Source: an uncultured Ectothiorhodospiraceae bacterium
GTDB taxonomy: Bacteria > Pseudomonadota > Gammaproteobacteria > Nitrococcales > Nitrococcaceae
NCBI GenBank assembly: GCA_913056385.1
Contig: CAJXND010000014.1
Location: 1-43,088 of the forward strand
Length of the DNA stretch: 43,088 nucleotides
Reading direction: 5' to 3'
Below the pieces are notes generated by a model, which was not told where the DNA came from, did not search any database, and was given only the letters and a program-made list of their open reading frames with translations. The translations under genes were made by a program, and so were the position numbers. Shown here in pieces: positions 27,550 to 34,135 of this stretch. Every line of letters starts with the position of its first letter. The stretch's first letter is position 1.

Positions 27550-28692
27550 TCAGCGGAACAGCCGGATACGGTAGCCCACCTCGCGACGCTCACCAGCGGC
27601 CAGGTCCAGCTGCCGACTGAGGCCGACAGGGGTGCGCTGCCAGTCGTCCTCGCCCTCCTCGATGGTCCAGCCGCCATCAATCCGCTCAATCAGGTTAATG
27701 CGGTGATCAATGCGGTCGCGGTTGTGGAGTTCGATGCGCCAGGCGATATCGATCTCCCCCTCGCCCTCGTCACGATAGGCGGCCTGCACTCGACGCACTG
27801 TGACCGCATCGCTGCCACCGCCGATGACGGCGGGCGTGCCATCGATGGTCGTGGCGAAGCGTCCCTCGCCCAGGGGTCGGGGCGGGTTGTCGGCTGTCAC
27901 GAGGGTGACCGGCGTGTCCGCGCCGGGCGGGTGTTCGAGGCCCTCGAGTTCCAGCAGGTACTGTACGGCGGTGCGCCAGGGTGATTCGGCGGGCAGATCG
28001 CCACGCGCCTGCGTGATCAGCGATTGTTTGACGTCGACTTGGGTCGGTGGCTCGGGCCGAATACGCAGGAGGGTGTTGGGCGGCCATGGTCCCTGTGCCT
28101 GCAGGCGAGTCATGCCGTCACCATTGAGGGCAACCGAAAGCCCCGCGTTGCCAAGGTCGGCACCGGTCCTGTTCTCCAGGGTGACGGCGGCAGTCAGCCG
28201 AGGCCATGCGTCCTGATCCCCGACGGGCAGGGCCAGCCGGTAGTCCAGTCCACGGTTCAGTTCATCGACGAGATAGGTCAGGGTCAAACGCCGGCTGCCG
28301 CCGGCCTCGACGAACAGATCGGCCTCCCAGGCCGATGCATCCCGACTGATCCGGCTGATGCGTGCCGGCTCCGCGGGCCCATCCAGGTGCCAATGCAGGC
28401 TCAGGTCACGCAGGGTTCGGGGCAGGTCGCGAATACGGATCCGGTTACGGCCGGCCAGCAGTGCCACCTCGCGCTGATCCACCACCAGGGCCGGGCCGTC
28501 GGCCGGTACCCGCAACTGCAGGCTGAGGCGGTCGTCAGCGGTGCTCGTCAAGGCATCCGTACCGGCCTCCAGGGGCATGGCCTCCAGTGCCTGTTCGCCA
28601 TCCGTGGCGGGGGAGGGATCGGCGGCCTGCTGGGCCGGGGCGGACGGGATACCGACCGCGAGCAGCAGCACGGCGAGGGCATAACGGATCAT
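27550..28692 (-). CDS. Secreted DUF4139-like protein
   Basis: 380 residues with a signal peptide (ALAVLLLAVGIPSAPAQQ). The mature protein is beta-rich: an N-terminal region with an LVVDQREVALLAGRNRIRIRDL strand pair, a middle domain and a C-terminal domain with IAWRIELHNRDRIDHRINLIER and DLAAGERREVGYRIR, which resembles the DUF4139 immunoglobulin-like ending. I chose the ATG at 28692 over the TTG directly before it. It is the last gene of the minus-strand operon, 21 bases after lrgB. Function unknown; the family has no established activity that I can name. Confidence 0.65.
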   Translation of the reverse strand: MIRYALAVLLLAVGIPSAPAQQAADPSPATDGEQALEAMPLEAGTDALTSTADDRLSLQLRVPADGPALVVDQREVALLAGRNRIRIRDLPRTLRDLSLHWHLDGPAEPARISRISRDASAWEADLFVEAGGSRRLTLTYLVDELNRGLDYRLALPVGDQDAWPRLTAAVTLENRTGADLGNAGLSVALNGDGMTRLQAQGPWPPNTLLRIRPEPPTQVDVKQSLITQARGDLPAESPWRTAVQYLLELEGLEHPPGADTPVTLVTADNPPRPLGEGRFATTIDGTPAVIGGGSDAVTVRRVQAAYRDEGEGEIDIAWRIELHNRDRIDHRINLIERIDGGWTIEEGEDDWQRTPVGLSRQLDLAAGERREVGYRIRLFR

Positions 28693-28713
28693 CAATCTAT
28701 TGACTCCCTTTGG

Positions 28714-29433
28714 TCAGAGGCCGAACAGCCAGGCGAACAGCGGCACGAGAAGCGCCGTCAATGCGCCGTTCAGGCCCATGCCCAGGCCTGCATACGCCCC
28801 GGCCTGGTTACTGTGCTGAAACGCCCGGGCGGTGGCAATGCCGTGCGCCGTGACGCCCATGGCGAATCCCTTGACGGCCGGATCCCGCTCGCCAAGAAGG
28901 CGTAGCAGCGGGATGCCGGCCACGGCGCCGGTGATTCCGCTGAGCATCACGAACACGGCGGCAAGGGCCGCCTCGCCGCCCAGCTTCTCCGCGACGCCCA
29001 TGGCAATCGGCGTCGTCGCCGATTTGGGCATCAGTGACATCAGGGTCGACGGGCCGAGACCCAGCCCAAGGCCCAGCACCACTGTGCTGGCGATGGCCGT
29101 CACCGAACCCGCCAGCAGGGCGATGCTCAGTGGCAGCCACTGGCGTCGCAGCCGATGAATCTGGGCATACAGCGGAACAGCCAGTAGCACCGTGGCGGGC
29201 CCGAGCAGGAAATGCACGTACTGGCCCCCCTCGAAGTAGGTGTCGTAGTCCGTACCCGTGGCGAGGAGTAACAGCACGACAAGCGTGATCGAGACCAGCA
29301 CTGGATTGAGCAGAGGGAAGCCGCCGGAGCGCAGGAAAAGCTGCTGGGCCACTACGTAGGCCGAAACGGTGACCGCCAGCCAGAGAAGGGGTTGTTCGGC
29401 GAGGTAGACCCAGATCTGAAACAGACCATCCAT
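28714..29433 (-). CDS. lrgB: LrgB/CidB family membrane protein
   Basis: 239 residues with about six to seven transmembrane helices. The family core is present: NPVLVSITLVVLLLL, GPATVLLAVPLYAQIHRLRRQWLP, then MPKSATTPIAMGVAEKLGG and GVTAHGIATARAFQ near the end, all LrgB signatures. LrgB works with LrgA; the pair is described as an anti-holin-like system in Gram-positives and as a glycolate, lactate or pyruvate carrier (PLGG1 type) in other organisms. The ATG overlaps the lrgA stop by one base (TGATG), so the two are co-translated. Confidence 0.92.
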   Translation of the reverse strand: MDGLFQIWVYLAEQPLLWLAVTVSAYVVAQQLFLRSGGFPLLNPVLVSITLVVLLLLATGTDYDTYFEGGQYVHFLLGPATVLLAVPLYAQIHRLRRQWLPLSIALLAGSVTAIASTVVLGLGLGLGPSTLMSLMPKSATTPIAMGVAEKLGGEAALAAVFVMLSGITGAVAGIPLLRLLGERDPAVKGFAMGVTAHGIATARAFQHSNQAGAYAGLGMGLNGALTALLVPLFAWLFGL

Positions 29434-29789
29434 CAGGAATCTTCCCGGTTCATGCGTCGTATGAGGAATTTCAGGGTAAATGCCGTCACGACGATGGTGA
29501 GCATCGTGCTGATGATGATTGTCACCAACACCGGCAACCAGTTGTCGGCGAGCAGGGCCAGGTAGCTGATCACCCCGGCGCCGGCGGGGATGAACAGCAG
29601 CGAGAGGTGATTCAGCAGGCCGGTCGCCAGTGCCTGCAGCGGTTTGGGCGGCCCCCCCTGGAAGATCACGATCACGAGCAGCAGGAGCATGCCGATAACC
29701 GGCCCCGGGATGGGTATGCCGAGCGCCCGGACCAGGGCCTCGCCGGCGAGCTGGAGCAGGAGGACCAGCGCGATGAAGGCGGGGATCAC
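29433..29789 (-). CDS. lrgA: LrgA/CidA family membrane protein
   Basis: 118 residues, four transmembrane helices: FIALVLLLQLAGEALVRALG, IPGPVIGMLLLLVIV, LSLLFIPAGAGVISYLALLA and the last helix VLVTIIISTMLTIVVTAFTLK. The PGPVIGMLLL and LFIPAGAGV segments are diagnostic of LrgA/CidA. It starts with GTG, overlapping the stop of the upstream J-domain gene by GTGA. Partner of LrgB directly downstream. Confidence 0.92.
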   Translation of the reverse strand: MIPAFIALVLLLQLAGEALVRALGIPIPGPVIGMLLLLVIVIFQGGPPKPLQALATGLLNHLSLLFIPAGAGVISYLALLADNWLPVLVTIIISTMLTIVVTAFTLKFLIRRMNREDS

Positions 29790-30280
29790 GATATTCCCTC
29801 CAGCAGTCGGTCGCGAGCCTCGTTAAGCCTTGCCGCCAGGTAATCGGTGCCGCCCCGGTCCGGGTGAAGCCGTTGCATGAGCCGCCGATGGGCGGCCAGG
29901 ATCGCCTCGCGGTCGGCGTCCGGCGTAATACCCAGCAGTTCCGCCGCCTCTTCACGACTCATGCGGCCGTCCGCGCGGGCCGCGCGGCTGCCCCCGGGGC
30001 CATTCCCATCCGCCGATGCGGTCCGCCCATGCCCCGTGAGCCGCGCGATCCAGGGCAGGAATCGCAGCAGCGAGGCGAGTCGCCAGATGAAGGGTAGCGC
30101 CGCGCTCACGGCCGCAAAGATCCAGTTGAGACGCCCGGTGGCGGCGAGCGCGATGGCGACCACGGCGACCGAGCCCAGCACGAACATCGGCGCCCTCGCC
30201 CTCAGCCAACCCCGGAATCGCGAAGAGAGCATGAAGGCGAGGAACAGCACCAGCAGGATCGCGCTGAACAGGCGGATCAT
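29786..30280 (-). CDS. Membrane-bound J-domain protein
   Basis: 164 residues: hydrophobic helices at about 3-19, 32-47 and 51-69, a Gly/Arg-rich linker (82-106) and a C-terminal minimal J domain (about 108-164, SREEAAELLGITPDADREAI) with HPD at 139-141. This shape recalls mitochondrial Pam18/Tim14-like J proteins. It presumably recruits DnaK to the inner membrane. It overlaps both neighbours by 4 bases: the oxidoreductase-like gene upstream (ATGA) and lrgA downstream (GTGA). Confidence 0.85.
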   Translation of the reverse strand: MIRLFSAILLVLFLAFMLSSRFRGWLRARAPMFVLGSVAVVAIALAATGRLNWIFAAVSAALPFIWRLASLLRFLPWIARLTGHGRTASADGNGPGGSRAARADGRMSREEAAELLGITPDADREAILAAHRRLMQRLHPDRGGTDYLAARLNEARDRLLEGIS

Positions 30281-30489
30281 GGCGGATCATCCGTTGAGGT
30301 TAGCCCGGACGGATCCGGTGTCGACTCCTGATGACCGGTGGCGGATGCCCGCAGGGCCTCACAGCGAACCCGCCAGCGCTCCAGCCGTTGTTCGTAGAGG
30401 TCGAACACGCAGGGATCGCAACCACTGCCGCAGCACTCATCCAGATCCGGCTCGCGGGGCGGAGGAGGAAACTCGTTGTCTCGACGCAT
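30277..30489 (-). CDS. Oxidoreductase-like domain peptide, Cys-rich
   Basis: 70 residues starting at the ATG 30487-30489. The body is FPPPPREPDLDECCGSGCDPCVFDLYEQRLERW, the signature of the short 'oxidoreductase-like' (Oxidored-like) family, with four closely spaced cysteines (CCxxxCxxC), suggesting metal or redox chemistry. The tail is polar and Ser/Thr/Pro rich. The gene starts 7 bases after the permease and overlaps the J-domain gene (ATGA). Its biochemical role is not known. Confidence 0.75.
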   Translation of the reverse strand: MRRDNEFPPPPREPDLDECCGSGCDPCVFDLYEQRLERWRVRCEALRASATGHQESTPDPSGLTSTDDPP

Positions 30490-30496
30490 CGCAGAG

Positions 30497-31546
30497 CTAT
30501 CCCGTGACGAAGGCATGGGCATGTCGCAGCAGGACCGCGATGACGGCCGCCACCGGCAGCGCCAGCAGGACCCCGGCAAAGCCGAAAAGCTGGCCGCCGG
30601 CGAGCACCGCGAAAATGACGACCACTGGATGCAGGCCGATGCGATCGCCCACGAACAGTGGGGTGAACACCGCGGATTCCAGCACCTGTCCGGCGCCGTA
30701 GACGACCCAGACAAGGAGCAGCGGAATCAACCACTCGTTGAACTGAAAGAGGGTGGCGACGCTCGCCGCGGCAATGCCCACGATAAACCCCAGGTAGGGT
30801 ACCACCGCGGCCAGTCCGGACAGCAGACCGATCAGAAGACCGAGCTGAACGCCGACCAGCCATAGCCCCAGGCCGTAGAAAATGCCGAGACTGATCATCA
30901 CCAGCAGCTGGCCGCGCAGGAAGGCTCCGACCACTTCGTCGCATTCCCGCGCCAGGCTGGCGGCGGTCTCCCGCCAGGTCGGCGGCAGGGTGTCCAGCGC
31001 GGCTGCGAGTACCCGATCCCAGTCGCGAAGGAGGTAGAAAGCCACCACCGGTACCAGCGCGAGGCTGGCGAGGGCGCCGGCCAGGGCGAGGCCCGAGCGT
31101 GTCAGTCGCTGGATCAGCTCGGCCGCGACGTTGCCCGTGGACTGCCAGTGCTCCGAGATCGCGGTGCGCAGGGCGGCAAGGTCGAACGTGGCCGGATCGA
31201 CACCGAGGGTCTGCTGCAGCCAGGGGATCGCCTCCGACTGCGCCCACTCGAGCATGGCCGGCAGCTGCGCCTGCAGCATATTGATCTGGCGGCCGATGAG
31301 TGGAATGAACATCAGGACCACCGCCGCGGTCAGCGCTGTCAGTCCCAGGAAGACGACGCTGACGGCCAGGGTGCGATTGAGTCCCAGGCGCTGCAGCCGG
31401 CGGGTGAGCGGATCACCCAGATAGGCGAGCAGTGCACCGGCCAGGAATGGCGTCAGGATCGGACGCAACCAGTAGATCAGGAAACCCGCCAGAACCAGGA
31501 GTGCCAGCCCGAGTCCGCTTCGGTAAATGCGCATTGCATCGTTCAT
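30497..31546 (-). CDS. AI-2E transporter / PerM family permease
   Basis: 349 residues with about eight transmembrane helices: an N-terminal group (LALLVLAGFLIYWLRPILTPFLAG and LAVSVVFLGLTALTAAVVLMFIPLI), a helical periplasmic region (about 85-150), and a C-terminal group including VVPYLGFIVGIAAASVATL and the GDRIGLHPVVVIFAVLAGGQLFGFAGVLLALPVAAV ending that defines the family. Members include TqsA, the sodium/proton antiporter UPF0118 group and PerM; the substrate cannot be chosen from sequence. Start ATG 31546 gives MNDAMRIYRSG; a second ATG four codons in is possible. First gene of the minus-strand operon ending at DUF4139. Confidence 0.9.
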   Translation of the reverse strand: MNDAMRIYRSGLGLALLVLAGFLIYWLRPILTPFLAGALLAYLGDPLTRRLQRLGLNRTLAVSVVFLGLTALTAAVVLMFIPLIGRQINMLQAQLPAMLEWAQSEAIPWLQQTLGVDPATFDLAALRTAISEHWQSTGNVAAELIQRLTRSGLALAGALASLALVPVVAFYLLRDWDRVLAAALDTLPPTWRETAASLARECDEVVGAFLRGQLLVMISLGIFYGLGLWLVGVQLGLLIGLLSGLAAVVPYLGFIVGIAAASVATLFQFNEWLIPLLLVWVVYGAGQVLESAVFTPLFVGDRIGLHPVVVIFAVLAGGQLFGFAGVLLALPVAAVIAVLLRHAHAFVTG

Positions 31547-31605
31547 ACCCGCGAGGATAGCCCAGCATGGGCGGTGACGCAGCCGGGGGGCTACATCCTG
31601 AGGGG

Positions 31606-31636
31606 ATTCGCGATAAGGTAGGGCAAGAACGCGAAT
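31606..31636. repeat. Inverted repeat in the divergent gap, possible operator
   Basis: ATTCGCG (31606-31612) and CGCGAAT (31630-31636) are perfect 7-base arms around a 17-base spacer. It lies 18 bases before the GTG start of the MotA/TolQ-like gene and 60 bases from the permease start, where a regulator of either gene could bind. No matching regulator is known. Confidence 0.4.
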
Positions 31637-31654
31637 ACCAACGGGGGAAATGGT

Positions 31655-32800
31655 GTGCGCAATCCCAATCGCGTCCTGATCTGGATCGTCGTTTTCCTGG
31701 CCGCTGTCGCCGCGGTCGGCGGAATGCTTCTGCAACCGCTCAGTGATGCTTTTCTCGCCAATCCGATCTTCAATGGCATGATCCTGGCCGTGCTCTTCAT
31801 CGGCCTGGTCATCAACTGCCGTCAGGTCCTGGTGCTGAAACCCGAAGTGGACTGGGTGGAGCGTTTCCGTCATGCCGAGGAGGGTGATGCGCCGTCGCTC
31901 CCGGGCACCCGCCTGCTCGGCTCCATGGCCCGTATGCTCACCGGGCGGCGTGGCGACCGGTTCAGCCTCTCGGCCATGTCCATGCGGACGGTGCTGGATG
32001 GCATCCGCACTCGGCTGGATGAGTCCCGGGACATCTCGCGCTATCTCATCGGACTGCTGGTCTTCCTCGGGCTGCTGGGGACTTTCTGGGGCCTGCTCGA
32101 CACCCTTCGCGCGGTTGGTTCGGTGATCGCGAACCTCAGCGTCGACGGCGCCGATGCCGGGCAGATCTTTGCCGATCTCCGGGATGGCCTGCAGGCACCG
32201 CTGACCGGGATGGGCACCGCCTTCAGTTCGTCGCTCTTCGGGCTTGCCGGTGCCCTCGTCCTGGGCTTCGTGGATCTGCAGGCTTCCCATGCCCAGAATG
32301 GCTTCTACAACGATCTGGAGGAATGGCTATCCGGTCAGACGCGGCTGTCCAGTGGCGCCCTCGGGGGCGACGGCGAGGGCTCGGTGCCCGCCTATATCCA
32401 GGCACTGCTCGAGAATACAGCGGACAGTCTCGACAAGCTCCAGCGGATCATGGCGCGTGGTGACGAGGAGCGGCGCAGTGTGGATGCGCGCATCATCGAG
32501 CTGACCGAGGAGGTATCGCGGCTGGCCGAGCAGTCCCATACGGAGCAGCGCGGATTGATCGGGCTCACCCGGACCCAGTCGGAGTTGCAGGGCGTGCTCG
32601 GCCGGTTGGCCGATGTGAGCGAAACGCGTGGCAGCCAGGACACCGAGCAGATCGAGCAACTGCGGGCCATGGCCCAGGGCCTGCAGGAGCTCCGTCAGGA
32701 GCTGGTGGCCGATCGCGAGCGCTTGATGACCGAGCTGCGGGATGAAATGAGGCTGCTGACGCGAACCGTTTCGCACCTCGGCAACGGCGGCACGGACTGA
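31655..32800 (+). CDS. MotA/TolQ/ExbB-like proton-channel subunit
   Basis: 381 residues. Transmembrane helices at about 8-25, 38-57, 130-155 and 186-208; the third contains GLLGTFWGLLDTLRAV and the fourth GMGTAFSSSLFGLAGALVLG, which are the channel helices of the MotA/TolQ/ExbB superfamily. A cytoplasmic domain lies between helices 2 and 3, and a long charged coiled coil (about 245-375) ends the protein. Start is GTG at 31655 with GGGGGA 7 bases upstream. The OmpA/MotB-like partner starts 7 bases after the stop. No flagellar, Tol or TonB genes are nearby, and no Zorya helicase or nuclease genes. It is probably the pentameric part of a proton-driven stator of unknown purpose. Confidence 0.85.
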   Translation: MRNPNRVLIWIVVFLAAVAAVGGMLLQPLSDAFLANPIFNGMILAVLFIGLVINCRQVLVLKPEVDWVERFRHAEEGDAPSLPGTRLLGSMARMLTGRRGDRFSLSAMSMRTVLDGIRTRLDESRDISRYLIGLLVFLGLLGTFWGLLDTLRAVGSVIANLSVDGADAGQIFADLRDGLQAPLTGMGTAFSSSLFGLAGALVLGFVDLQASHAQNGFYNDLEEWLSGQTRLSSGALGGDGEGSVPAYIQALLENTADSLDKLQRIMARGDEERRSVDARIIELTEEVSRLAEQSHTEQRGLIGLTRTQSELQGVLGRLADVSETRGSQDTEQIEQLRAMAQGLQELRQELVADRERLMTELRDEMRLLTRTVSHLGNGGTD

Positions 32801-32807
32801 CCTTCTG

Positions 32808-34127
32808 ATGCTCGGGAGCAGTCGCCGCAACCGATCGTCGGTGAATATCTGGCCGGGGTTCGTGGATGCCCTGGCCACCATACTGCTCGCTTTCGTCTTC
32901 GTGCTGCTACTGTTCGTCGTGGCGCAGCTCTATCTCAGCACCCAGCTTTCGGACCGTAACCAGGCACTGGAGTCGCTGCGTGCCGAGCTCTCGGACATGG
33001 CTGATGCCCTTTCCATGGAGCGTACCCAGCGGGCCCGGCTCGAGGAGCAGGTGTCCGATCTCTACGCGGAACTGCATGCCACGCTTTCCCAGCGCGATGA
33101 GGCCCGGGAGGCGCTCGAGCTGACGCAGGAGGAGCTCGCCGCGGCCCGCGAGCGCATCGCTATTGGCGAGTCCGATCTGGAGGCCAGCCTGCTGGAGATC
33201 GCCACGCTGCAGCAGGAGATCTCGGCCCTGCGGGCGGTGCGGGACGACCTGGAATCGCAGGTCGGGGACCTGGTCAATCGCCTTGAGCAGACGGAAACCG
33301 ATCTGGCCGATACACGCACCGAACTCGGGGCGCTGCGCGATCGCAACCGCGAGCTGCAGGCGGCGCTCGCGGATGCCGAGGAGCGCACCCTGCTCGCCCA
33401 GGAGGAGATCGAGGCGCGGGAGATGCGGATCCGTGACCTGGTGGCGGAGATCGAGGACCGCCAGCAGGCGCTTGAGCAGGAGGCACAGCTGACCGCCGAT
33501 GCCGAGGCCCGGATCGAGGCGCTGCGTCGCCAGATTCGGGCGCTGCGCGACCAGATCAGCGCGCTTGCCGAGGCACTGCGGGTTGAAGAGGACACTGTCG
33601 CCCAGCAACGCACGCGCATCGATACGCTGGTGGAGCGGCTTAACGTGGCCCTCGCCGAGGAGGTGCAGGAGCTCTCCAGCTATCGTTCGGAGTTCTTCGG
33701 CCGGCTTCGCGAGGTGCTTGGCGATATCGAGGAAATCGAGATCGTGGGTGACCGGTTCCGCTTCCAGTCCGAGCTTTTCTTCGAGACCGCCTCCGCGGAA
33801 ATCGGCCCGGGTGGCGAGGAACGACTCGAGCAGGTCGCCAGCATCCTCCAGCGGGTGGCCGATCGCATTCCGCCGGAAATCGACTGGGTGCTGCAGGTGG
33901 AGGGACACACTGACCGGCGCCCGATCAGTACGCCGGAATTTCCCTCCAACTGGCAGCTCTCCACGGCCCGCGCCCAGTCCATCCTCGATTTCCTGATCGA
34001 TCAGGGTGTGCCGCCGGATCGGCTGGCGGCAGTAGGCTACGGCCAATACCAGCCCATTGCCGAGGGTGACAGTCCCGAGGCGCTGGCTCGGAACCGGCGC
34101 ATCGAGCTGCGCCTGAGCAACCGTTAG
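32808..34127 (+). CDS. MotB/OmpA-like stator subunit with a very long coiled coil
   Basis: 439 residues. A short cytoplasmic N-terminus leads into one transmembrane helix (about 15-45, FVDALATILLAFVFVLLLFV) with Asp20 where MotB has its proton-binding aspartate. Residues about 47-290 are an almost uninterrupted heptad-rich coiled coil, periplasmic by topology. The C-terminal OmpA domain (about 300-439) has the GHTD motif at 366-369 with Asp369 and the NRRIELRL ending whose arginine binds peptidoglycan diaminopimelate. It forms a pair with the upstream channel subunit. The kinase follows 8 bases after the stop. Function unknown; a peptidoglycan-anchored stator is a firm inference from domains. 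Confidence 0.85.
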   Translation: MLGSSRRNRSSVNIWPGFVDALATILLAFVFVLLLFVVAQLYLSTQLSDRNQALESLRAELSDMADALSMERTQRARLEEQVSDLYAELHATLSQRDEAREALELTQEELAAARERIAIGESDLEASLLEIATLQQEISALRAVRDDLESQVGDLVNRLEQTETDLADTRTELGALRDRNRELQAALADAEERTLLAQEEIEAREMRIRDLVAEIEDRQQALEQEAQLTADAEARIEALRRQIRALRDQISALAEALRVEEDTVAQQRTRIDTLVERLNVALAEEVQELSSYRSEFFGRLREVLGDIEEIEIVGDRFRFQSELFFETASAEIGPGGEERLEQVASILQRVADRIPPEIDWVLQVEGHTDRRPISTPEFPSNWQLSTARAQSILDFLIDQGVPPDRLAAVGYGQYQPIAEGDSPEALARNRRIELRLSNR

Positions 34128-34135
34128 CCGGAGAC

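Noticed and set aside
28024-28905. A 293-codon plus-strand frame opposite the DUF4139-like and lrgB genes
   Set aside because: No ribosome-binding site or domain; it overlaps two supported genes and has shadow-type composition.
31655-34127. Zorya anti-phage system (ZorA/ZorB)
   Set aside because: The two subunits have the right folds, but ZorC, ZorD helicase or ZorE nuclease are absent, and the long coil is on the B subunit, not the A subunit.
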